From NCBI GenBank assembly GCA_002431805.1, contig DJEE01000036.1, forward strand, positions 1-7,437: DNA of 7,437 nt, read 5' to 3'. Below the pieces are notes generated by a model. It was not told the origin of the DNA. It searched no databases and saw only the letters and a program-made list of their open reading frames with translations. The translations under genes and the position numbers were made by a program. Each line of letters begins with the position of its first letter. The stretch's first letter is position 1. Origin of the DNA: Eggerthellaceae bacterium UBA5906. GTDB taxonomy: Bacteria > Actinomycetota > Coriobacteriia > Coriobacteriales > Eggerthellaceae. Positions 1 to 5,711 of this stretch are shown here, piece after piece.

Positions 1-456
1 GTGGTTGGTGGGCTCGTCAAGCGCCAGGATGTCCCAGTCGCCGATAAGCAGGCGCACCAGGTCAACGCGACGACGCTGCCCACCCGAAAGCGTGCCCACC
101 TGCGCGTCCCAAGGGATGTCGGCCGCAAGGCCCGCGATGATGTCGCGGATGCGCGCATCGCCGGCCCATTCGTACTCGGGGATGTCGCCCACCACGGCGC
201 GCTCGACGGTGTCGGTGTCGCTCAGCTGGTCGGATTGCCCCAGCACGCCCACGCGCACCGCGCCGTTGCGCAGCACGCGGCCCTCATCGGGCTCAAGCGT
301 GCCGGCAAGCACGGAAAGCAGCGTGGATTTGCCATCGCCGTTGCGGCCTACGATGCCAATGCGGTCGCCCTCGTCAACGCCCAGCGACACGCTGTCGAAC
401 ACCGTTTTTGTGGGGAATTCCACGCTTACCTTTTCGCAGCCCAGCATAAACGCCAT
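1..456 (-). CDS. ABC-F family ATP-binding protein, N-terminal part (C-terminus outside window)
   Basis: The 152 N-terminal residues of a soluble ABC ATPase are present; the gene continues past the left edge. Walker A (GRNGDGKST) is at residues 37-45, a Q-loop glutamine at about 74, the ABC signature LSGGQ at 123-127, and Walker B with catalytic glutamate (DILALDE) at 142-148, followed directly by PTNH. The run from signature to DEPTNH, with no membrane segment, is characteristic of ABC-F proteins, which carry two ABC domains and bind the ribosome in translation or antibiotic protection. The subgroup (EttA, Uup, Ard-like) cannot be decided because the linker and second domain are missing. The ATG is supported by an AGAAGG element about 10 bases upstream and an in-frame TAA six codons before it. 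The gene shares strand with the glycosyltransferase behind it, but a 181-bp spacer with hairpins suggests a separate transcription unit. Confidence 0.9.
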   Translation of the reverse strand, partial: MAFMLGCEKVSVEFPTKTVFDSVSLGVDEGDRIGIVGRNGDGKSTLLSVLAGTLEPDEGRVLRNGAVRVGVLGQSDQLSDTDTVERAVVGDIPEYEWAGDARIRDIIAGLAADIPWDAQVGTLSGGQRRRVDLVRLLIGDWDILALDEPTNH

Positions 457-498
457 GTGAAACCAACCTTCTTACGCCGCCGTTTGCGGCCCTATAAC

Positions 499-508
499 AA
501 TCCGGATT
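499..508. promoter_or_regulatory. 10-bp perfect palindrome upstream of the ABC-F gene
   Basis: AATCCGGATT is a perfect 10-bp palindrome lying about 45 bases upstream of the ABC-F start, next to an AT-richer patch that reads TGTTATAG on the minus strand and could be a -10 region. No good -35 was found. An operator role is only a guess, since palindromes of this length also occur by chance. Confidence 0.25.
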
Positions 509-555
509 ATTCCAGCATCTGATGTCTAACGTTTCATGATAGCAAAGTCCGCAAT

Positions 556-638
556 GGGCCCGCTGCCAATTCCTTCGTACTACGCGGGCCGTGGGCCCCT
601 CGGGTCAGCTGCGGCTGCGTCAACTCGCCCAGGGGCCC
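556..638. other. Two adjacent GC-rich hairpins just after the glycosyltransferase stop codon
   Basis: Two inverted repeats sit end to end. GGCCCGC (557-563) pairs with GCGGGCC (584-590). GGGCCCCT (593-600) pairs with AGGGGCCC (631-638), and the second arm touches the stop codon of the minus-strand glycosyltransferase (complement of 638-640). Neither stem is followed by a T-run on either strand, so this is not a classical intrinsic terminator. It may protect the 3' end of the glycosyltransferase mRNA or act as a factor-dependent termination zone. Confidence 0.5.
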
Positions 639-2599
639 TACGACTTCGTCATCACCGCGATGGTGAGCCAGGTGCGCTCGTACGGGCGGTAGTACGTGTG
701 GTATTCCACCAGGTTAAAGCCGTCTTTTTGGCTAAGGTCTGAAATGTCGCGCGGCAGGCTGTCGTTTTGCGCCTGACCCAGGCAAATGAACGTGCCGTGG
801 AAGTTGTCGAAGATGATCTCCCAGCTCATTTTGCTCACAAGCGTGGGCGAATAGGCCATGTACGCGCGGTCCCAGTTGCCTTTTTGCCAGTCCATGTACG
901 TTTGCGGGATGTCGGGGCACATTACCGCGGTCACGCCCATGTACCCGATGTCGGTGGACACGATAAGCGGCGACTGTCCGCCGTGGTTGTTTGCAACTTG
1001 GTCGACCGTTTCGCGGAACTGGTCGATGGGCACGTTGTTCTCCGGGCTGTAGTCATCGTGCACCAGCAGTACCTGGTTGACCGTCGAGCACGCCAGCGTG
1101 ACAACAACCACGCCCGTTACCAGGGGTTTTGCATGTACATGTGACAGCACTGCCGCGCACGCGAACAGCAGCGGGCCAATGGCCACGAACAGGTAGCGGT
1201 AGTATAAGATCATGGAGTTCATGACCATCGACGCTGTCCAGGAAATGGCGAACACGCCGAAGTACACGCACAGCGCCGCAGCCACCGGGGCGATGGGCTC
1301 GGAGATAAGCCAGGCGTAGAAGCGCTTGAGGCGCAGGTGCTTCACGGCGGTGGGCATGGGCTTTGCAGCTTGCGCGTTCGCTCCATCAGGCGAAACGTTC
1401 GCGGGCATCGCCTTTGCCCGGGCCAGCTGTTCGCGGCGCCATTCGCGATGCAGGCCGATGCGCCACGTGGCCCAGCGCGCCGTCCAGGCAATCAGGAAGG
1501 CCAGCACAACAACGGCGGCGTAGCCGATTGCCTGCACTACCACTTGCGCGGCCATGCCGTAGTTTCCGCGCGCAGCAAACGAGATGGGGCTGGTCAAGAA
1601 CGGGTAGGTGGCCAGTTCGATGAAGGTGGTGGGGAACACGATGTTTGCCCAGTACGTGCCGCCGACCACGCCCATTTGGCTGGTCACGGCCGTAAGAATC
1701 CACGGCATGTACAGGGCAACCTGTATCACGCACCCGATGATGAGCACGCGCAGCGGTGCGCCTGCCGACGGGCTTCCCGCCGCCACCGGAAACGGCCCGC
1801 GCCGGCGTCGCTGCCATGCGCGCACGCTTAAGGCCACCAGCAAAACCAGGTTGATCATAAACGCGGACATCGCGCCGAAGTAGTGCAGGTATGCGCAGGC
1901 CAGGCTGGCGGCAAAGCACGTTATCCACCAGCGGCGCGGCGTTCCGGCCCAGCACTTCTTCCCCGCTGCGGCGCGCGCGATGGCCGCGGGCGGGCACGCC
2001 AGCTGCGTGCCGATGATGCGCATAGCGTAGATGAAGCACAGCATCACGGCAAACGTGGCCCATGAGTACATGCGAATCTCAACGGCCATAAGCGAAATGT
2101 AGGGTGTGAACAGGGCAAAGAAGCTGAACAGCACGCCGGTTTTCCAGCCGTTGTCGCGACGTACGTGCGTGTAGCCAAGAATGGCCAGGCTTATGGCACC
2201 TGCCACGGTGAACAGGCGGTATATGGTGATGTTCTGCCCAAACACCAGGTAGAGCACGTGCAGCGCCCAGTAAATCAGCACGGGATGCACATCGCCCGAG
2301 CTGTAATACCAAATGTCGGCAAACGAGTGGTTGGCAATGCCTACCGAATAGCTTTCGTCGAACCATATATTGCCGTGGAACGCATCGGTAAGCAGAAACA
2401 GGCCGCCAACGACCAGGAGCAACACGTGGAAGCGTTCGGTGGGCAGAAACGCAGCCGCGCGCTTAAGGGCGCTTCGCCGCTTGGGGGTTGTATGCTCGGC
2501 CGAACCTGGGGCCGCGGACGTGTTAACCGTTGTGTACTTAGGTTTGGCGGCAGGTGCTGCAGCCGCCTGCGCGGCGTGCACGTTGATGCGTTCGCTCAT
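638..2599 (-). CDS. GT-C superfamily membrane glycosyltransferase (GT39/PMT-like)
   Basis: This 653-residue polytopic membrane protein probably transfers a sugar from a polyprenyl-phosphate donor on the outer face of the membrane; acceptor and sugar are unknown. Residues 1-55 form an Ala/Pro-rich, basic cytoplasmic tail. The first membrane helix (about 57-76) leads to WFDES at 79-83, the acidic first-loop motif expected for GT-C catalysis, followed by DVHP at 103-106. Further family-like motifs are EIRMYSW (174-180), YLHYFGA (237-243), LYMPW (296-300) and YYRYL (466-470). About 11-13 membrane segments are seen, with long basic loops near 200-225, 260-283 and 374-430. Residues from about 515 form a soluble, probably external C-terminal domain. 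The ATG follows TAGGGGG at good spacing, and an in-frame TAG lies four codons upstream. It is divergent from a carbohydrate deacetylase, suggesting envelope glycan work (inference). It is an ArnT/PMT relative, but not assignable to either. Confidence 0.88.
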   Translation of the reverse strand: MSERINVHAAQAAAAPAAKPKYTTVNTSAAPGSAEHTTPKRRSALKRAAAFLPTERFHVLLLVVGGLFLLTDAFHGNIWFDESYSVGIANHSFADIWYYSSGDVHPVLIYWALHVLYLVFGQNITIYRLFTVAGAISLAILGYTHVRRDNGWKTGVLFSFFALFTPYISLMAVEIRMYSWATFAVMLCFIYAMRIIGTQLACPPAAIARAAAGKKCWAGTPRRWWITCFAASLACAYLHYFGAMSAFMINLVLLVALSVRAWQRRRRGPFPVAAGSPSAGAPLRVLIIGCVIQVALYMPWILTAVTSQMGVVGGTYWANIVFPTTFIELATYPFLTSPISFAARGNYGMAAQVVVQAIGYAAVVVLAFLIAWTARWATWRIGLHREWRREQLARAKAMPANVSPDGANAQAAKPMPTAVKHLRLKRFYAWLISEPIAPVAAALCVYFGVFAISWTASMVMNSMILYYRYLFVAIGPLLFACAAVLSHVHAKPLVTGVVVVTLACSTVNQVLLVHDDYSPENNVPIDQFRETVDQVANNHGGQSPLIVSTDIGYMGVTAVMCPDIPQTYMDWQKGNWDRAYMAYSPTLVSKMSWEIIFDNFHGTFICLGQAQNDSLPRDISDLSQKDGFNLVEYHTYYRPYERTWLTIAVMTKS

Positions 2600-2899
2600 G
2601 CGCGCCCCCTATGCGCGCGGAGTGAGAAGTTCATAGTGGTTCGCCTTTACTTGACTCGTCTTGGTGCGCAGGTAAGTCTAGCATCGTATACGCGCGCAAG
2701 AATAAGCTGCGCAGAAAAACCCCGGTGCATCAATCGGGTTTCCACATCGGTCGGGCCGAATATGGTTTGCTCGGGAAAAAGGCGCGGCTTGCCGAGCGGC
2801 GGAAGCTAAGAAGGTCTACCATTTCGAAAGAATTGTGCGAGCGCCTTTTTGCGCATGCGAGATGCGATGGCGTTCGGGCGGCAAGACGAAGGGGATATC
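2600..2899. other. 300-bp divergent spacer between glycosyltransferase and deacetylase
   Basis: No convincing gene lies here; the short open frames have no ribosome binding site and no protein-like composition. It should hold the promoters of both flanking genes. It contains a possible minus-strand extended -10, a short stem GCTCGG/CCGAGC in the plus-strand leader near 2768-2797, and a minus-strand stem AAACCCG/CGGGGTTT followed by five T near 2714-2736 that resembles a weak terminator or attenuator upstream of the glycosyltransferase. No plus-strand promoter could be picked out. Confidence 0.5.
2675..2683 (-). promoter_or_regulatory. Possible extended -10 promoter for the glycosyltransferase
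   Basis: On the minus strand the bases read TGCTAGACT, an extended -10 (TGn plus TAGACT, four of six consensus bases), which would start transcription about 70 bases before the glycosyltransferase ATG. There is no recognisable -35, which extended -10 promoters may lack. The same TGC-TAnACT form occurs upstream of the basic gene at 5712. Confidence 0.35.
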
Positions 2900-3778
2900 A
2901 TGGGCGTTGTTTTCCACGCCGACGACTACGGGATTACTGAGCAGCAGGCGCGCGATATTTTGGCGCTTTCCAGCGCGTGCGGGGGGCACGGAGCGCTTGC
3001 ATCGGTGAGCATTTTCGCGAACAGCCCGGCATTTGACGCGGCGGCCGCGCTGGCGCAGCCGTTTGTGCAGGCCGGCAAGCTGAAAATGGCCTTGCATGTG
3101 AACTTGGTTGAGGGGCGCCCGTGCGCGCCTGCTGTTGAGGTGCCGCTTCTGGTGAACCAGCGCGGCACGTTCTGCAACGATTTCGTGGGGTTGCTGAAAC
3201 TGTCGAAAAGCTCGCAGCGCTGGGAGTTCCGCCGACAGCTTCAGCGCGAATGCGAGGCGCAAATTGCTCGCTACTTGGAAGCGTTTCCGCAGATGAAAGA
3301 TGTTTTACGCGTGGATACCCACCAGCATACCCACGCGGTGCCGGCCGTGTTCGACGCGCTTATGGCCGCCGCCCGCGCGCAAGGCTGCACGCTCGCGCAC
3401 GTGCGCTGCCCCGTTGAGCCCTTGGCTCCGCATCGCGCGGCGGGCAGCCACATGCCGCCCATCAATTTGGCGAAAGATGCGCTGATCACGTGGTTGTGGC
3501 GTAGCAATCGCGCGAAGGTGCCGGCGGGGTGCGAAAGCTCCCTGTTCTGCGGCGTGGTGCTGTCCGGTGGCATGGATGCGGTTACGTGGCCGCTTGTGCG
3601 CGAGTTCGAGCGGATGGCCGCCGACCGCGCGCAAAACGTCGAGGTGCTGTTCCATCCCGTGAGCGTGCCAGTTGCCGAGTGCCTAGACCCGCACAACACC
3701 GCGTTCGCCGAGGCATGCGCCTCCCCCGCTCGCAACCGTGAGGCCGAATGCCTGCGCAAGCTTGAGAATGAGCGCTAG
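2900..3778 (+). CDS. ChbG/HpnK (YdjC) family carbohydrate deacetylase
   Basis: This 292-residue protein is of the YdjC family, metal-dependent enzymes that remove acetyl groups from N-acetylated sugars such as chitooligosaccharides (ChbG) or sugar-lipid intermediates (HpnK). The expected motifs are present in order: HADDYG at 6-11 (D8, D9), LHVNLVEG at 65-72 (H66), DTHQHTH at 139-145 (metal histidines), and VEVLFHP at 247-253 (H252). Length fits the family and no signal peptide is visible, so it is probably cytoplasmic. The frame is open 17 codons further upstream, but the ATG chosen is preceded by GAAGGGG at good spacing and starts, as relatives do, a few residues before the ADDYG strand. 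It is divergent from a GT-C glycosyltransferase, hinting at a shared glycan substrate (inference). It is followed at 111 bp by the flavodoxin, which has its own promoter. Confidence 0.9.
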   Translation: MGVVFHADDYGITEQQARDILALSSACGGHGALASVSIFANSPAFDAAAALAQPFVQAGKLKMALHVNLVEGRPCAPAVEVPLLVNQRGTFCNDFVGLLKLSKSSQRWEFRRQLQRECEAQIARYLEAFPQMKDVLRVDTHQHTHAVPAVFDALMAAARAQGCTLAHVRCPVEPLAPHRAAGSHMPPINLAKDALITWLWRSNRAKVPAGCESSLFCGVVLSGGMDAVTWPLVREFERMAADRAQNVEVLFHPVSVPVAECLDPHNTAFAEACASPARNREAECLRKLENER

Positions 3779-3819
3779 CTCCAGCCAATTTGCCGCTTTT
3801 TGGGAATGGAACCGTTCGC

Positions 3820-3850
3820 TTGACTTTGAGTTAGCTTCAAGGTTGACAAT
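3820..3850 (+). promoter_or_regulatory. MerR-family-type promoter and operator of the flavodoxin gene
   Basis: A perfect-looking -35 core, TTGACT (3820-3825), is separated by 19 bp from GACAAT (3845-3850; four of six -10 consensus bases). The spacer region contains the dyad CTTTGAGTTAGCTTCAAG (3824-3841), with six of nine positions symmetric. An overlong 19-bp spacer carrying a dyad of form CTTnnAGTTAnCTnnAAG is the hallmark of promoters activated by MerR-family regulators of the thiol/aldehyde/NmlR-AdhR type, which untwist the spacer. The regulator gene is not in the window. An 8-bp direct repeat, GTTGACAA, occurs at 3842-3849 and 3867-3874. Confidence 0.65.
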
Positions 3851-3889
3851 CAGCGCTGAACTAATCGTTGACAAGTGAAAGGGTGCATC

Positions 3890-4365
3890 ATGAGCAAGGC
3901 ATTGGTTGCGTATTTCAGCGCATCGGGTACAACGCGTCATGTGGCGAAAGATTTGGCGAAGGTTGCCCGTGCCGATTTGTTTGAAATTGAGCCGGAGCAG
4001 CCTTATACGGCCGCCGACCTGGACTGGACGAACAAGCAAAGCCGTTCCACACTTGAGATGAACGACCCCGCCAGCCGCCCGGCCATCAGCCGCGCCTGTC
4101 CGAACTTGCCGAATATGACACGGTGTACGTGGGCTTTCCCATCTGGTGGTATGTGGCTCCGACTATTGTGAACACGTTTTTGGAAAGCGGCGATTTTGCC
4201 GGCAAGCGCGTGGTGCCGTTTGCCACATCGGGCGGCTCGGGTATGGGCAAAACCGTTGCCGCGCTAAAGCCGAGCGCTCCTGCGGCCGATTTCGCTGCGG
4301 GTGAGGTGCTCAACGGCGCCACAACGGCGCGCCTCGAAAAGTTTGTCAAGAAGTACGGCAAGTAG
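3890..4365 (+). pseudogene. Flavodoxin (PF12682-type), interrupted by a one-base frameshift
   Basis: This would be an FMN-binding short-chain flavodoxin of about 158 residues, an electron carrier or quinone/flavin-linked reductase. The first frame encodes [15 protein letters not shown], with the FMN phosphate loop SASGTT at 10-15, and then [18 protein letters not shown], typical of the Flavodoxin_4 family. Family sequence continues in the next frame from [19 protein letters not shown] (from 4096) to a TAG at 4363-4365. The shift lies at about 4088-4096. Adding one base, for example a third C in the GCCTG at 4094-4098, restores a continuous protein. The ATG has GAAAGGG six bases upstream; a start five codons earlier is possible but lacks this site. 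No slippery heptamer is visible, so programmed frameshifting is unlikely. The cause is either a recent mutation or a sequencing error; full conservation of both halves favours an error or very recent loss. Confidence 0.85.
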
Positions 4366-4395
4366 ACCATTCCCAAGCAAACGTTGGCATGCTGC

Positions 4396-4439
4396 AAAAG
4401 CCTCGCGACCGCAAAACAGAGCGGTTGCGAGGCTTTTTT
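4396..4439 (+). terminator. Strong intrinsic terminator after the flavodoxin
   Basis: The stem AAGCCTCGCGACCGC pairs with GCGGTTGCGAGGCTT across the loop AAAACAGA, with a single imperfect position, and is followed by six T in total. It lies 30 bases after the flavodoxin stop. Four A precede the stem, so it may also stop minus-strand transcripts coming from the carbonic anhydrase, more weakly. Confidence 0.93.
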
Positions 4440-4469
4440 GCTGCAGGAGGGAATTTTGGCGCAGGCAAA

Positions 4470-4620
4470 TGTCGCGAACTCGCTTGTGTTTGCGTTTTGT
4501 TGCGAACCTCGCAAGTAGAAGGAAATTGCGCACGGGCCTGACCTGCGGAAACATAATGCGCACTGCTCATGCTACTTGCCCCAACCGAGTTAAAACGCAA
4601 ACACGAGCGAGTTTGCGACA
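4470..4620. repeat. 151-bp imperfect palindrome (MITE-like or structured element)
   Basis: The left end 4470-4498 and the right end 4592-4620 are inverted copies of 29 bp with only two mismatches (ends TGTCGC and GCGACA). Symmetry continues inward: GCAAGTAG (4511-4518) matches CTACTTGC (4572-4579) at the same offset, and TGCGCA occurs at 4527-4532 and 4557-4562, leaving a 24-base centre. No coding potential is visible and no clear target-site duplication flanks it. It fills the spacer between two convergent genes, a typical site for REP/MITE-like elements. The left arm also contains a partial direct repeat, GCGAAC(C)TCGC, at 4473-4483 and 4502-4512. It has no U-tract, so it is not an ordinary terminator. 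Confidence 0.8.
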
Positions 4621-4652
4621 GGACGGCTAGAATGCACGCTTTCGGGGCGCTG

Positions 4653-5231
4653 CTACTCCATGAACTCCACTTCGCCGGTGTTGGTGTGGTAGAGCGCGCC
4701 GATTACGCGCAAGCCGTATTCGGCCTCGTCGGCGCGCACTTTGTGGCTTTCTTCGATGCGGCGGACGCTGTGCGCGACGTTGGCCAGACACGCAGCTTCC
4801 TCGTTGCGCTCGTTGCCGATAGCCTCGGCAATCTCGTCGGTGATGAACTTCACGGTGCCGTAGGGCTCGTGATGCATGGCGGCGTCAACTGCGCCGCATG
4901 CGGTGTGTCCCAGCACCACTACCAGGTTGCATCCCAGGTGATCCTCCGCGTATTCGATGCTGCCGAGCTGATGGTTGTCCACCACGTTGCCTGCCACGCG
5001 GATAACGAACAGCTCGCCGATTCCGGCCGAGAAAATGGCCTCGGGAATCACGCGCGAATCGGAGCACGCCAGCACGATGGCGTAAGGGTGCTGACCGTGC
5101 TTAAACGTTGCCTGGCGCAGCGCTGGCGACACATCGCCCCCTGCGACCTGGGCGTTTAGATAGCGCTGGTTACCTGAACGCAGGCGCTCAAGCGCCTCAT
5201 CGGCAGAAAGATTCTTCGTATCGTGGCTCAT
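4653..5231 (-). CDS. Beta-class carbonic anhydrase
   Basis: This 192-residue zinc enzyme interconverts CO2 and bicarbonate in the cytoplasm, supplying bicarbonate for carboxylations and pH balance. The zinc ligands are visible: C56 in CSDSR (56-60, with the D58-R60 catalytic dyad), and H109 and C112 in GHTACGAV. The conserved strand FVIRVAGNVV (75-84) and IEYAEDHLG (92-100) support the family. Length is within the usual 180-220. The ATG is preceded by GGAGG with four bases between. The protein is convergent with the flavodoxin and divergent from a possible small membrane protein gene. Nothing indicates truncation. Confidence 0.96.
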   Translation of the reverse strand: MSHDTKNLSADEALERLRSGNQRYLNAQVAGGDVSPALRQATFKHGQHPYAIVLACSDSRVIPEAIFSAGIGELFVIRVAGNVVDNHQLGSIEYAEDHLGCNLVVVLGHTACGAVDAAMHHEPYGTVKFITDEIAEAIGNERNEEAACLANVAHSVRRIEESHKVRADEAEYGLRVIGALYHTNTGEVEFME

Positions 5232-5269
5232 GTGTCCTCCGTTTCGGGTTGCGCGTCGTCCGGCAGCGC

Positions 5270-5300
5270 TTTAGGCCGACCGGTTTGCTGTTCCTGTCAA
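5270..5300 (-). promoter_or_regulatory. Possible promoter of the carbonic anhydrase
   Basis: On the minus strand TTGACA (complement of 5295-5300) is a perfect -35 hexamer. The best -10 candidates, GGCCTA with a 17-bp spacer or CCTAAA with a 19-bp spacer, are poor. The transcript would begin about 30-35 bases before the start codon. Confidence 0.35.
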
Positions 5301-5364
5301 GCATAGCGCTTTCCCGCGTATCGTTGCGGTTTTCTTACCTTGCGCTCGGCGGTTGCCACCGGCG

Positions 5365-5535
5365 ATGCGGACGCCGCCGCGCAAGCGCAATCTCAGCTGG
5401 CGGCTGCTGAGCATGTTGGTGATTGCGGGCATTGGCCTTGCGTGCGGCGTTGCGGGCGTGTTGCTAAGCGGGAAAGGCAAAGGCGCGGCAGCCGAGGAGT
5501 CGCTTGCTTCTCAGGCGGCCGCAGCCGCAGCGTAA
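5365..5535 (+). CDS. Possible 56-residue single-pass membrane protein
   Basis: I do not recognise this protein. The frame encodes a basic N-terminus (MRTPPRKRN), one hydrophobic helix at about 13-35 (LLSMLVIAGIGLACGVAGVLL), a short basic patch GKGKG, two glutamates and an alanine-rich tail ending in six alanines. Basic residues before the helix predict an N-in, C-out orientation or an uncleaved signal anchor. Codon third positions are GC-rich like the neighbours. Against it, no convincing ribosome binding site is seen before the ATG, nor before the in-frame TTG four codons upstream (5353), and no promoter was found. It is divergent from the carbonic anhydrase and is followed by a strong hairpin. 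Confidence 0.4.
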   Translation: MRTPPRKRNLSWRLLSMLVIAGIGLACGVAGVLLSGKGKGAAAEESLASQAAAAAA

Positions 5536-5595
5536 CGTTGCCGGTGCTTGGCGATTGCGCGGCGAGAAAGCGCGGCGGTCTGGTTCATCGTGCCT

Positions 5596-5636
5596 GCGCC
5601 CTGCCGTGCCCTTGCGGGGCACGGCACCGGGTGCGC
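5596..5636. other. Strong GC-rich hairpin without T-run
   Basis: TGCCGTGCCC (5602-5611) pairs perfectly with GGGCACGGCA (5617-5626) around a five-base loop. The flanks extend the stem: GCGCCC (5596-5601) against GGGTGCGC (5629-5636), with small bulges. It stands between the small membrane ORF and the promoter of the basic gene. It could end upstream transcription or insulate the downstream promoter, but lacks the T-run of an intrinsic terminator on either strand. Confidence 0.6.
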
Positions 5637-5662
5637 TGCCCTGGTTTGCGGATGGGCTTCCT

Positions 5663-5671
5663 TGCTATACT
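5663..5671 (+). promoter_or_regulatory. Extended -10 promoter of the basic gene at 5712
   Basis: TGCTATACT is an extended -10 with five of six consensus bases in TATACT (5666-5671). At 17 bp upstream the -35 position reads GGTTTG, which is weak. Transcription would start near 5678, giving a leader of about 34 bases that carries a near-perfect Shine-Dalgarno sequence. Confidence 0.6.
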
Positions 5672-5696
5672 TATGGCGTTGCAAATTTGACGCTTG

Positions 5697-5706
5697 AAGG
5701 AGGTGA
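5697..5706 (+). promoter_or_regulatory. Near-perfect Shine-Dalgarno sequence fixing the start at 5712
   Basis: AAGGAGGTGA matches the 16S rRNA anti-Shine-Dalgarno across ten bases. Its core ends eight bases before the ATG, so this ATG is chosen over the TTG at 5694. It is the strongest ribosome binding site in the window. Confidence 0.85.
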
Positions 5707-5711
5707 GGCGC

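Noticed and set aside
2849..2899. Upstream ATG of the deacetylase frame as its start
   Set aside because: The extra 17 residues are not family-like and lack a ribosome binding site, whereas the ATG at 2900 has GAAGGGG at good spacing.
2165..2940. Plus-strand open frames of 214 and 71 codons (2165-2809 and 2725-2940)
   Set aside because: No ribosome binding site, no recognisable domain; they overlap the antisense of the glycosyltransferase or run into the deacetylase in another frame.
4088..4098. Programmed -1 frameshifting in the flavodoxin
   Set aside because: No XXXYYYZ slippery heptamer and no downstream stem or pseudoknot at the right spacing; flavodoxins are not known to use recoding.
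4466..4624. Target-site duplication flanking the 151-bp palindrome
   Set aside because: The bases just outside (AAA on the left, GGACGG on the right) do not form a convincing direct repeat, so mobility rests only on the inverted ends.
4569..5159. 196-codon plus-strand open frame over the carbonic anhydrase
   Set aside because: The minus strand encodes a complete beta-carbonic anhydrase with all zinc ligands; the plus frame is an antisense shadow.
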